In this document: positions 1 through 8,372 of the stretch, one piece after another | Numbering within the stretch: position 1 is the first letter of the stretch | Layout: each line of letters opens with the position of its first letter | Source: Pelobacter sp. UBA6812 | Lineage (GTDB): Bacteria > Desulfobacterota > Desulfuromonadia > Desulfuromonadales > Syntrophotaleaceae | DNA: 21,094 bases | NCBI GenBank assembly: GCA_002452265.1 | Contig: DKEW01000057.1 | Span: 17,166-38,259, forward strand | Direction of reading: 5' to 3' | Notes under the pieces: generated by a model | Seen by the model: the letters and a program-made list of their open reading frames with translations, nothing else | The model's database searches: none | Told to the model about the DNA's origin: nothing | Translations under genes and position numbers: made by a program

Positions 1-1067
1 TGTCGGTCATCTGTTCCAGCATCTGCCCCCACGAGAAGTTTTGTGAAGGGCACTGTGTGCTTGCCCGCAAAAACGCCCCCGTACAAATCAGCGATATCGA
101 GCATTACATCTCCAGCTACTACCTGGACCAGTACGTGCCGGAAAAACCAGCCGTTCGTCGTGATGGACGCATCGCCATTATCGGCTCCGGTCCATCCGGA
201 CTCACCGTTGCCTTTATCCTTGCTGCCAACGGTTACGAGGTGACGATTTTTGAATCCAAAGACAAAATCGGCGGGGTCCTCCGGTACGGCATCCCCGATT
301 TCCGTCTGCCCAAGGATCTGCTGGATAAATTGAAGAAACGTTTACTGGCGCTGGGGGTTAAGTTTCGCCCCAACATGCTTGTGGGGCCCATCATCACCCT
401 TGATGACCTGCTCAACGATGCCTATGCCGCCGTGTTTATCGGCACCGGAGTGTGGAACCCTCGCCCGTTACGCATCAAAGGCGAAACCCTCGGCCATGTG
501 CACTACGCCATCAACTACCTCAAAAGCCCCGAAGCCTATGAGCTCGGAAAAAAGGTGGCAGTCATCGGTGCCGGCAACGTTGCCATGGATGCCGCCCGCA
601 CCGCCCTGCGCAAAGGAGCCACAGAGGTAAGCATACTGTACCGGCGCGGATTGGAAGCCATGTCCGCCACGCAGCATGACTACGACTACGCCCGCATAGA
701 AGGCGTTTCGTTTTCCTTTTTCCACGCCCCTGTGGAGATTACCGACGACGGCGTGCTGTGCGTAAGAACCGAGCTGGTGGAAACCGAGGCCGGTGAAACG
801 AGTCTGCGTACCATCGAAGGATCGGAAGTATTTGTTGAAGCCGATTCCGTCATTATTGCTGTGAGTCAAGCCCCCAGAAGTAATCTCAAAGGCATTGAGA
901 TCGGCAAAAGCGGACTGGTGATTACAGACGAAGTGGGCCGTACCACGCGCGAGGGCATTTTCGCTTCCGGCGATGTGGTAACAGGCGCAAAAACCGTTGC
1001 GGCGGCGGTGAGCTTTTCGAAACAGTCTGCGGCGGCCATTATGGAATATCTGGAAAGTAAAAAATAA
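1..1067 (+). CDS. GltD-like NAD(P)H/FAD oxidoreductase, 3' part (5' end outside window)
   Basis: The reading frame is open from the first bases of the window (codons from base 3), so the gene is cut at its 5' end; the internal ATG at 57 is not the real start. Seen: a four-cysteine cluster (CSSICPHEKFCEGHC, C-x3-C-x5-C-x3-C) as in the N-terminal Fe-S region of GltD-type proteins; an FAD-binding glycine motif IIGSGPSG at about bases 177-200; a second dinucleotide-binding motif VIGAGNVAMDAA at about 560-595, expected to bind NAD(P)H; and the C-terminal FAD signature GIFASGDVVTGAKT. Family knowledge: such proteins pass electrons from NAD(P)H through FAD and Fe-S centres, as the glutamate synthase small subunit or as NfnB/SudA-type subunits. 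Which of these it is cannot be told without the upstream gene. It ends at TAA 1065-1067 and converges with the minus-strand gene ending at 1171; no clear terminator is visible in the 103-base gap. Confidence 0.88.
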   Translation, partial: SVICSSICPHEKFCEGHCVLARKNAPVQISDIEHYISSYYLDQYVPEKPAVRRDGRIAIIGSGPSGLTVAFILAANGYEVTIFESKDKIGGVLRYGIPDFRLPKDLLDKLKKRLLALGVKFRPNMLVGPIITLDDLLNDAYAAVFIGTGVWNPRPLRIKGETLGHVHYAINYLKSPEAYELGKKVAVIGAGNVAMDAARTALRKGATEVSILYRRGLEAMSATQHDYDYARIEGVSFSFFHAPVEITDDGVLCVRTELVETEAGETSLRTIEGSEVFVEADSVIIAVSQAPRSNLKGIEIGKSGLVITDEVGRTTREGIFASGDVVTGAKTVAAAVSFSKQSAAAIMEYLESKK

Positions 1068-1170
1068 CAAAACGTCCGACGCGAATAAGTTTCAATCACG
1101 CCTACCTGCAACAGTATGTTGAACAGTAAACTCCAAGAATAAAATGGCGGTCCTGGAAAGACAGGTTGTA

Positions 1171-1869
1171 TCAATCAGAATAAGTTGCCACCAAAGGCAG
1201 ATGGTCAGAAGCGATACGGGACAAAGAGCTCTGGAATACCCCCATCGAGTGCAAGCGGCCCGGGGGGTCGGTCAGGATATGGTCAAGTCTAAACAGTGGC
1301 AAACGGGTCGGGAAAGTTCTCGGCGAAGAGACTGAACCAAAATGATGACGGAGCCAACGCATCGGTCGCCCCCAAAAGAGCCATTCATTGAAATCACCCA
1401 TCAGGATCAATGGCTTGCGCTCTCCGGCAGAGAGGTATTCGATCAACCGGCGCACCTGACACCGCCGCTCCCCGGGACGCAGACCGAGATGGGTGATCGC
1501 AACCTGCAATTCTTTGCCGTGCCAGTCCTGATGAACAATCAACAGACCACGTGGCTCGCGTTGTTTGAAGCTGAGGTCGTACCGCTCGACGTGCAGAACT
1601 GGCAGACGCGTCAAAAGCGCATTTCCGTAATCACCTGTCGTGCGCTGCAGGGTTGGACCGACGACTACCGACAAGCCGGTCACTTCCCCCAACCTTTCCA
1701 GGTCATTAATCTCTTGTTCCACTTGATTGTCGACCTCCTGCAAAGCAATCACGTCCGGAGCCAACTGTCGGATGACTTGTGCTGTACGTGAAAGGTCACG
1801 CTCGCCATCCAGACCAATCCCCATGTGTATATTCCAGGTCGCAATGCGTAGTTCGCGTTTACACGTCAT
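1171..1869 (-). CDS. Endonuclease/exonuclease/phosphatase-fold protein (YbhP-like)
   Basis: 232 residues of the DNase I-like metal-dependent phosphoesterase fold. Visible motifs in order: RIATWNIHMG near the N-terminus (Asn13), ALQEVD (metal-binding Glu45), ITHLGLRPGE, LMGDFNEW (Asp/Asn catalytic pair) and the C-terminal SDHLPLVA containing the catalytic Asp-His. There is no signal peptide, so it is probably cytosolic. Its ATG overlaps the stop of the upstream phospholipase D/VTT gene as ATGA (1866-1869), so the two are translationally coupled. In E. coli the cardiolipin synthase gene clsB is co-transcribed with ybhP, a protein of this fold, so a linked role in phospholipid or phosphodiester turnover is reasonable. 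The substrate is not shown by the sequence. AAGGA about nine bases before the start is a plausible ribosome binding site. Confidence 0.88.
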   Translation of the reverse strand: MTCKRELRIATWNIHMGIGLDGERDLSRTAQVIRQLAPDVIALQEVDNQVEQEINDLERLGEVTGLSVVVGPTLQRTTGDYGNALLTRLPVLHVERYDLSFKQREPRGLLIVHQDWHGKELQVAITHLGLRPGERRCQVRRLIEYLSAGERKPLILMGDFNEWLFWGRPMRWLRHHFGSVSSPRTFPTRLPLFRLDHILTDPPGRLHSMGVFQSSLSRIASDHLPLVATYSD

Positions 1870-3977
1870 GATTCATCATCCTTACCCAACAACCAACGCT
1901 TGCATAGGATCAAAATCAGTGTAGCGCAGCTCAGTGCGATGATGGACAAAATCACGCTTAGCCAACCTGGCTCACGGATCATGTGTTCCAGGCCACCCTC
2001 AAAAAGCATGATCGCCATGATGCCGGGCCCCATGCCGACGGCCGTGCCGATCAGGAAGGAACGGGTAGAGATATGCGTCGAGCCGGCGACCATGTTGACA
2101 ATCGTGTATGGGGCGATCGGAATAATGCGGACCACAGCAACCGCCAGCCAACCACGCCGTGCGAGTTTGCGACTCAAGCGGTTGACCTTCTCCCCTGCCA
2201 TTTTTCGAACCACATCCCGCCCCAGCCAGCGCCCCATTAAATAACTCGCCAGCCCGCCGAGTATGCTGCCAGTGAAGGCCAGTGTAAACCCCAGGTAAGG
2301 GCCGAAGCTCACTGCTGTAGCCAGGATCATCAAAGTTATCGGGAACATCAGACAACTACCAGCGATATATATGACCAAGACGATCGGAATGGCCATGGGA
2401 CTCTCGCGAATGTAGTCTGCCATGACTAGAAGTTTATCCATCGTCAACCACTGTCCGAGCGGTGACCAGCGCCAGAGGATTGCCAGTAGCACTGCCAACA
2501 TGACCACCATGGCAAACCTCCAGGCCTTGCGCCTGACCCCGTCAGCGCTATCATGATGACCGGCACCTATATCGAGATAATCAAGCAGGTGTTCTATGCC
2601 TATGGGTCGTTCCGGATCGATAATTTCACTTGCCGAAAGGGTCTCTGTCATAGTGGTATTTTCCGGCCACGGTAGTTCCTTAAGTGAGCGTTCACTTTTG
2701 TTCAGTGCGGCTATTGTCTTAAACAGCCCCCCCGTTTGAGCAAGACTGGTGGAGATCTTTTCCGCCGTTGTTCCCAAGTGTTCAGCAAGTAAGCGATTTC
2801 GAAAGCTGTCAATTGCACGCTGTATATGAGATTGACCTTCGGCGGACAAAGCAAGGTTGCACTCGGTATCAAATCCCATGGAACGGTTGCTGAGATTTGC
2901 GGAGCCGATGGTCAGAAGCTTATCGTCAACAACGAGGACCTTACTGTGCACGTTAATGATCGCGTCATCGAGCCCCTTGCGATCGGGGTAACAAACCTTC
3001 AATCGCCGGTGTTCATCAGCCTGAAAGAGCTTCTTAAGCAACCTCTGGCGCAATGCACCCATGGTCTTCTCTTCAAGCCAGCCCGAGCATTCACGGGGCA
3101 GAACGAGCATAATGTCAGGCCCATCCTGTTTGCGAAGAGATTTTTCAAGGGCTTCACAGATGGTATGTGACGTCAGGTACTGATTTTCAATGTAAATCGA
3201 AGTCTCTGCGCGATTGATCGCATCGAGATAGAATGTTTCAATCTCCCGTACCTCGGTATTGTCTTCGTATTCAGGTCTCGTTCTCAAGATCGCGACTTCG
3301 GCCTGTTCGATATCAGGCCTCAGGTCATTCGGCCAGGGGTCATGCTCCATTCCATGAATAACAGGAAGTTCCTCTCCGGTCGCCTTTTGCCAACGCTTGC
3401 GGGCCAGACCTGCAAGCACCGTGGCAACATCACCAGTGACGAGCATCTGCACATCATGAAACGGTCCGTAAGCTTTCCCGTTATCACAACGTTTTGGATG
3501 GCTTGGTGCATGTTCAGAGGTATCCCAACGACAGCTTGCCAGATCAAACCCGCCGATAAAGGCCAGTCGGTCATCGACCACGACAATTTTCTGATGATGC
3601 GAAGCTCCGACCGGGTGATCATCATCGAGCTCGAAATGGACCCGCTCGTGGGTCTGCCAGCCCAAACTCAACACTGGCCAGGTTTCGCGCTCGATCGAAT
3701 AGAGCATGGCAAAATCCCACTCGAGCAGGTAAATGTGCAGGTCTGGTTTTTCACGAGCCAGGCGATCGACGAATTGACCGAGAGTTTCCTGCTCTTCAGC
3801 TTGGCCGCGACGCAGACGGATTCGGCTATCGATATCCCAGCCGATGATATAGATAACCCTGCGGGCAGACTCACAGGCGTCGGCAAATGCACTGAAATAC
3901 GCCTCTCCGTCGACAAGGAAAGCCACCTTGGCCGCTTTAGCAATCTGCCAGCAGTTCTGTCCTTTGCGAAAAAACAT
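1866..3977 (-). CDS. Phospholipase D (cardiolipin synthase-like) fused to a VTT/DedA-type membrane domain
   Basis: 703 residues in two parts. Residues ~15-385 carry two phospholipase D HKD motifs: HHQKIVVVDD (His128, Lys130, Asp135) and HSKVLVVDD (His344, Lys346, Asp351), followed by GSANLSNRSMGFDTE. Two HKD motifs in one chain form one catalytic site, as in cardiolipin synthases and eukaryotic-type PLD. Residues ~485-700 are hydrophobic with several membrane spans and match the VTT (TVP38/TMEM64, 'SNARE-associated') style, including FGPYLGFTLAFTGSILGG and RIIPIAPYTIVNMVAG. VTT domains belong to the DedA superfamily, linked to lipid scrambling or flippase activity. The fusion would therefore join phosphatidyl transfer or hydrolysis with a lipid-moving module. 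AGGAGG lies four bases before the ATG at 3977. It is first of a two-gene operon with the downstream EEP-fold gene. Confidence 0.9.
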   Translation of the reverse strand: MFFRKGQNCWQIAKAAKVAFLVDGEAYFSAFADACESARRVIYIIGWDIDSRIRLRRGQAEEQETLGQFVDRLAREKPDLHIYLLEWDFAMLYSIERETWPVLSLGWQTHERVHFELDDDHPVGASHHQKIVVVDDRLAFIGGFDLASCRWDTSEHAPSHPKRCDNGKAYGPFHDVQMLVTGDVATVLAGLARKRWQKATGEELPVIHGMEHDPWPNDLRPDIEQAEVAILRTRPEYEDNTEVREIETFYLDAINRAETSIYIENQYLTSHTICEALEKSLRKQDGPDIMLVLPRECSGWLEEKTMGALRQRLLKKLFQADEHRRLKVCYPDRKGLDDAIINVHSKVLVVDDKLLTIGSANLSNRSMGFDTECNLALSAEGQSHIQRAIDSFRNRLLAEHLGTTAEKISTSLAQTGGLFKTIAALNKSERSLKELPWPENTTMTETLSASEIIDPERPIGIEHLLDYLDIGAGHHDSADGVRRKAWRFAMVVMLAVLLAILWRWSPLGQWLTMDKLLVMADYIRESPMAIPIVLVIYIAGSCLMFPITLMILATAVSFGPYLGFTLAFTGSILGGLASYLMGRWLGRDVVRKMAGEKVNRLSRKLARRGWLAVAVVRIIPIAPYTIVNMVAGSTHISTRSFLIGTAVGMGPGIMAIMLFEGGLEHMIREPGWLSVILSIIALSCATLILILCKRWLLGKDDES

Positions 3978-4219
3978 TCTGCCTCCTGATTGGCACTGAT
4001 CTTCCGCTAAGCGGAGTCAACATTCTGGGCGTTTTCCCGTGCAAATTGCTGCGAGAAGCATGCAGGGAAGAAGCGCAGCAAGATCGAATACGGTCAAAGG
4101 ACGAAGGGGGTCTCAGGGACGGTTTTGATTTTTCAGGAAATAACCTGTTTATTGTTCATAGCCCCGTAATTCATTATCCCTCTGTACCAAAAGTTGAATT
4201 AAGCAGGCGGAATGACTGG

Positions 4220-4801
4220 TTAGCCCCACAACTGAATATTCGGTAAATTATTAAACACTTGCTCAACGTCATCATATTGTTCAAGAACGTCAGTGACCAA
4301 AGGTAAAGGTTCTGGCCAGATTTCCGGGAGGTCACACTCTTCTTTGTCTTGAATTGAAAATGCCAAAGCTTCGCGCGGTGGAATGAACTGAGCAAAGATA
4401 CGAGGTTTGTTACCTCTGGCGTCGATTCGGTACCAGCCATGATTTTTAAGGTAGACAGCATTAAGTCCGTGAAGACAATAAGGAGCACCAGAATCGTAAA
4501 CAGATAAGCGTTGGTAGCATAGACCTGCTGGAATACCATTTTTGCGAAGCAAAGCTGCTAGTAGGTGGCTTTTAGCGTAACAGTAGCCAGTGCCATGCAA
4601 TAAGACATCTGACGCCCGACAAGTAACGGGATTCAATTTGTAATCCCAGCTATGTTTGATTTTATCACGAACAAATTCAAAGCACCGCTTTACTACTTCG
4701 TCTTCGTCCTTTGCTCCATGGGAAAGAAGCTCTGCTTGTTTTGAGATAGCAGGGTCGTGAAAGTCGATATATTTGCTTTCTTTAAGATATTTTCCCACCA
4801 T
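4220..4801 (-). CDS. Transglutaminase-like cysteine protein
   Basis: About 193 residues. The papain-like transglutaminase core is visible in order: TGYCYAKSHLLAALLR (catalytic Cys74), CLHGLNAVYL (His111) and WYRIDARGN (Asp127), with ALLRKNGIPAGLCYQR after the cysteine as is typical of the family. Bacterial members act as proteases, amidases or cross-linkers; nothing here fixes the substrate. No signal peptide, so probably cytosolic. I chose the ATG at 4801; a TTG at 4810 and a GTG at 4798 are in frame, and a GGGGGGA run lies directly against the ATG, so the exact start is uncertain. It stands alone: the next gene upstream is divergent, and the downstream PLD gene starts after a 242-base gap. 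AT-richer than the PLD operon. Confidence 0.8.
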   Translation of the reverse strand: MVGKYLKESKYIDFHDPAISKQAELLSHGAKDEDEVVKRCFEFVRDKIKHSWDYKLNPVTCRASDVLLHGTGYCYAKSHLLAALLRKNGIPAGLCYQRLSVYDSGAPYCLHGLNAVYLKNHGWYRIDARGNKPRIFAQFIPPREALAFSIQDKEECDLPEIWPEPLPLVTDVLEQYDDVEQVFNNLPNIQLWG

Positions 4802-5305
4802 TCCCCCCAAAGACTAATGTTGCTTTTCAACAGGCGCAGCTTTTGCGATCCGCTGCAAAAACCTTGTGGACGCTCATTTCACTAAACCCGACCTAAGAAG
4901 TTCTGCATGATATGGAGCCCCGGGGACGCAAACTAGCCGATGTGTGGCATGCCCCACAAGCGGGGACATGATTATCACTTGGCACCACAGTTTGTGTACG
5001 GTTGCTAACGCATCTTTTACGGGAAGTTACTATCCAGATTCTTTTCACGCCTACGCCTCTAAATATTCAGGTTTTGTATCCAGGGTTATTTTCCGGCGAT
5101 TTTTCAGGTACCTATCATTCTGTATAGGAAAAAATATCAGCTGGCAACTATAACCTCACTTAATAGGAAAATTGTAACGGCTGATAAATCTTTTCCGGCA
5201 TAGCTATTGCGCTATTCAAATTCAGAGATCTTTTTGCATGTTGGATATTGTCTATCCTGACGCTCCAAAGCTGTTTTTTCGCTTAATATTACCGAGGAAT
5301 TAAGT
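4802..5305. other. Intergenic region between divergent genes, no gene seen
   Basis: About 500 AT-rich bases between the divergent transglutaminase-like and diguanylate cyclase genes. I see no convincing coding region. It holds GC-rich patches around 4918-4972 (CCCCGGGG, then GCCCC-ACAAGC-GGGG able to form a short hairpin), a sigma-54-like element at 5195-5211, and a small inverted repeat GGATA-TTGTC-TATCC near 5243-5257. It should contain the promoters for both flanking genes. Confidence 0.5.
5195..5211 (+). promoter_or_regulatory. Candidate sigma-54 (-24/-12) promoter
   Basis: CCGGCATAGCTATTGCG keeps the invariant GG and GC exactly ten bases apart and both GGCA and TTGC blocks of the sigma-54 consensus (TGGCACG-N4-TTGCA). 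It lies about 95 bases before the ATG of the REC-PAS-PAS-GGDEF gene. Sequence match only; no enhancer site was identified. Confidence 0.35.
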
Positions 5306-6889
5306 ATGTATCATCGGTTACTCAATATCTTTATTGCTTCACAGAATCCTCAACTCGAAACGATTCTCCAAAGGGTGCAACCCGAGCAAAGGTTTTCCCA
5401 TCAGTTTGTTTGCTCACCCAATGTCGATGAAACCGATTTGAGCAACTACTCGGTCATTATCCTTGATTTCGAATCCGTTGCACCAGAGTCCTTGAAGCGT
5501 ATTGAGGCAATCAAAGATGACCAGGTTGCCGTGATAGGTTGTTTTACTTCCGATAGCTTTCCTATTCTGGCAGAGAATTACCACCTCTTTGACCAGGTCT
5601 GGATCAAGCCTTTTGCCGAGGATAAACTCCGGGCCTCCTTTGCCGGGATTTTAAAGCATCTCAAAGAACGGGAAGAGGCCATCCTTGGCCAAAAATATCT
5701 GGATACCCTGATAGACAGTCTGCCCGAGCTGATTTGGTTCAAAGATGCGCGGGGGGCTCACCTTAAAGTCAACGACAGTTTCTGCCGTACCGTCAACAAG
5801 ACCAAGGCTCAGATAGAAGGCCGAGGGCATTATTACATCTGGGATCTTGAACCTGATGAATACGCCAAGGGGGAATATATTTGCCTGGAGTCTGAAGAGA
5901 TTGTTCTCGACAAGAAGGAAACCTGCCTGTTTGATGAAACGGTGAAATGCGGTGATGAACTTCGAAAGTTTAAAACCTATAAATCACCGATCTTTGACAC
6001 CGATGGTGAGGTCATCGGCACCGTTGGGTTCGCCCATGATGTGACCGACCTGCAGAACTTGCTCATCGAGTTAAATATCTTGATTGAGGGTCTGCCTTTT
6101 GCCGTCATGGTGACCGACAAAGACAGGATCATTACGAGCGTCAACCAAAAATTCATCGACATCTTTGTTCTTGATCGAACCGAGTTCATCGGCAAAAAAG
6201 TTGATTTTTTGATCGATGAATCCAAATCATTCACTCACAATAAAAGATGGATTATTCAGAGGAAAGCTGAAGGCACGTTGCTTGTTTCAAAGGATAAAGT
6301 CCTGAAAATTCACGATGAAAGGCTACTGGATATTTTTGGCGTACTGGCTGGCCATGTGTACCTTTTTGTAGATATTACTCTTGAGCACCAACACAAAAAC
6401 AAGCTGCTCATCGATGCCCACACCGATCATTTGACCAAACTGAATAACAGACGCAGTCTTCAGGATTTTATGCGGAAAGCCCCGTGTCAGTCGGGTACGG
6501 TACTGCTGCTCGTGGATCTTGATAACTTTAAGGAAGTCAATGATCAGCATGGTCACGATGAAGGAGACAGAGTACTGGTCGCCTTTTCCGACTTGCTGCA
6601 GCAGCTGTTCCCCGCTGAAAATCTCTTTCGACTTGGCGGCGATGAATTTGCCATCTTGCTTCCCCAGGCGGAAGATGGCGACTGGCCAAAACCATACGCA
6701 GAGCAACTGTTGTCAGGGTTTGCAGCAAAAATTGTCCAAAAGTTCCCGCATACCAATATTTCTGTAAGTATCGGGGTTGCCGTCGATGCCGGTGATGGAG
6801 ACTTCGATAAATTGTTTAAAAAAGCGGACATGGCCCTGTATGACTCAAAAAAAACAGGGAAAAGTGCCTACACCCTTTGGAGCAAATAA
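5306..6889 (+). CDS. Diguanylate cyclase, degenerate REC - PAS - PAS - GGDEF
   Basis: 527 residues, soluble. Residues 1-115 look like a response-regulator receiver: the phosphorylatable position is present (IILDFES, Asp54) and so is the Lys-Pro pair (VWIKPF, Lys101-Pro102), but the N-terminal acidic pair that binds Mg2+ is missing (IFIASQNPQ), so phosphorylation is doubtful. A PAS domain follows at ~132-250 (LPELIWFKDARGAHLKVNDS, ending VGFAHDVTDLQ) and a second at ~255-362 (LPFAVMVTDKDRIITSVNQ). The GGDEF domain runs from ~370 (DHLTKLNNRRSL, LLVDLDNFKEVND) with an intact FRLGGDEFAILLP signature (444-448), so c-di-GMP synthesis is expected. The product-inhibition RxxD motif is absent: the aligned residues are FPAE. 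GAGGAATTAAGT precedes the ATG. It is followed on the same strand, after 149 bases, by another GGDEF protein. Confidence 0.9.
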   Translation: MYHRLLNIFIASQNPQLETILQRVQPEQRFSHQFVCSPNVDETDLSNYSVIILDFESVAPESLKRIEAIKDDQVAVIGCFTSDSFPILAENYHLFDQVWIKPFAEDKLRASFAGILKHLKEREEAILGQKYLDTLIDSLPELIWFKDARGAHLKVNDSFCRTVNKTKAQIEGRGHYYIWDLEPDEYAKGEYICLESEEIVLDKKETCLFDETVKCGDELRKFKTYKSPIFDTDGEVIGTVGFAHDVTDLQNLLIELNILIEGLPFAVMVTDKDRIITSVNQKFIDIFVLDRTEFIGKKVDFLIDESKSFTHNKRWIIQRKAEGTLLVSKDKVLKIHDERLLDIFGVLAGHVYLFVDITLEHQHKNKLLIDAHTDHLTKLNNRRSLQDFMRKAPCQSGTVLLLVDLDNFKEVNDQHGHDEGDRVLVAFSDLLQQLFPAENLFRLGGDEFAILLPQAEDGDWPKPYAEQLLSGFAAKIVQKFPHTNISVSIGVAVDAGDGDFDKLFKKADMALYDSKKTGKSAYTLWSK

Positions 6890-7038
6890 CCTGTGATTCG
6901 GAGTTGCCGGAGATAATATGCGGTGAACTGCCCAAGGTTAAGATCAAAGGGATGGGTGCCCGTGAACGGTAAAAATTTCATTACAATAAAGCAAACACAA
7001 TCTAACAATTAAAGAATAAAACATAAATTTATCTGACA

Positions 7039-8307
7039 ATGAAGCAATCGAAACTCTGTAAAAATATAATAGCTGGCAAAATAGGCAAGCGGCTACTCAT
7101 TGCAATTATCCTATTCAGTTCAATAATTACGCTCTTCACTTCGGCAATTCAACTTTATATCAACTTCGATAATGACCTCGAACAAATTCATATTCAGTTT
7201 GACCAGATCGAAAAACTGCATCTCAAGCCATTAGCTGAAAACGTCTGGAATTTTTACGATGAGATGATTATGGTCCAGCTTCAGGCGTGGGTCCAGCTTC
7301 CTGCCATCGAATACCTCGAAGTTAGCGTTAAAGATCACCATGGGTGGAAAGCCGGCACCATTCCCCATGGTAAAACCATAGAGAAAAGCTTCAAACTGAT
7401 CTATTCATCCCCCCACAGTAAAATTGATGTCGGCACCCTCCGGGTTATAGCCAGTCTGGAAGAACCCTACCATTCCCTGATTAAGGGGTTGGGAGTTATT
7501 GTAACCACCAACATAATGACGATATTCATGGTGACGTTGTTTATATTTTTCCTGTTTCATTTTCAGGTCACACAACATTTGCTTCATATCGCCAATTTCA
7601 CCAACGATTTGGATATCAACAAATCCTTCATCCCGTTAAGACTATCCAGAAAAGACCATCCAAACCGTGAGGACGAATTAGACAAAATTGTTCGGGCCAT
7701 CAACAATCGGACCCAAACCCTAAAAAGCAATCAGGATTATCTTGAAGATAGAATCGCCGAACGCACCAAGGAACTGGAAGAACAGAAGAAAATCGCCGAA
7801 AACCTGGCACGAATTGATCCGCTGACGGGTTTGAATAACCGTCGGGCATTTTTCGAATATGGCCAACTATTGGAACATCAAACAGCACGCCACAACCAGC
7901 ATTTTTCGATCATCATGTTGGACATCGACCATTTCAAACGAATAAACGACTCTTATGGCCATGAAATAGGAGACGAAGCCTTGAAAGCCTTGGCGAAATC
8001 CCTGAATGCCACCGTACGTTCATCGGATATCCTGGGCCGCCTGGGCGGAGAGGAGTTCGCCATCATCATGCCCCATGCCAATTCAAAAGAGGCCACCATG
8101 ATGTCCGAAAGACTCAAACGGGTAATTTCCAAAATTGTTCTGTCCGACAAGGAACAAAAGGTTCGGTTTACAGTCAGTTTCGGGGTTGCCGAATGCAATG
8201 AAAAGACAACCTCTTTTCAGCAGGTCTTGAGCAATGCCGACAAGGCTTTGTATCAGGCAAAAAGTAACGGGCGGAACACTCTCAGGATATATCAGGGTGA
8301 ATGCTAG
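7039..8307 (+). CDS. Membrane diguanylate cyclase with periplasmic sensor and HAMP-like linker
   Basis: 422 residues. A first membrane span at ~18-40 and a second at ~152-175 enclose a periplasmic domain of roughly 110 residues containing LAENVWNFYDEMIMVQLQ, a pattern common in periplasmic sensors of GGDEF and kinase proteins. A HAMP-like region and coiled coil (~176-255, with IAERTKELEEQKK) lead to the GGDEF domain. The catalytic core is complete: DPLTGLNNRRAFFEY, MLDIDHFKRINDSYGH, GRLGGEEFAIIMP (336-340). Unlike its neighbour it has the inhibitory I-site RSSD at 327-330, so feedback inhibition by c-di-GMP is expected. I see no good Shine-Dalgarno before the ATG at 7039. The close-following solute-binding protein is a plausible ligand-carrying partner for the periplasmic domain. 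Confidence 0.92.
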   Translation: MKQSKLCKNIIAGKIGKRLLIAIILFSSIITLFTSAIQLYINFDNDLEQIHIQFDQIEKLHLKPLAENVWNFYDEMIMVQLQAWVQLPAIEYLEVSVKDHHGWKAGTIPHGKTIEKSFKLIYSSPHSKIDVGTLRVIASLEEPYHSLIKGLGVIVTTNIMTIFMVTLFIFFLFHFQVTQHLLHIANFTNDLDINKSFIPLRLSRKDHPNREDELDKIVRAINNRTQTLKSNQDYLEDRIAERTKELEEQKKIAENLARIDPLTGLNNRRAFFEYGQLLEHQTARHNQHFSIIMLDIDHFKRINDSYGHEIGDEALKALAKSLNATVRSSDILGRLGGEEFAIIMPHANSKEATMMSERLKRVISKIVLSDKEQKVRFTVSFGVAECNEKTTSFQQVLSNADKALYQAKSNGRNTLRIYQGEC

Positions 8308-8372
8308 CCATGAGCCATAAGGAAACCAGCAAGCTGGCGGAAAAAAATGCTGGAAAAATTCCAGGGGATAAG

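Noticed and set aside
1342..1791. 149-codon plus-strand ORF
   Set aside because: Antisense shadow of the endonuclease/exonuclease/phosphatase-fold gene, which has clear catalytic motifs.
4046..4246. 66-codon ORF and a CAGG-AAATAA-CCTG palindrome after an AGGGACGGTTTT stretch, considered as a transposon remnant
   Set aside because: Too short and with no transposase sequence or matching second end; it may be debris but cannot be supported.
4910..4960. c-di-GMP (GEMM-I) riboswitch, prompted by GGGGACGCAAA at 4920-4930 near GGDEF genes
   Set aside because: The partner GGCAAACC block, the GAAA-capped stem and the following GGCCTAA segment are missing around it, so only one short block matches.
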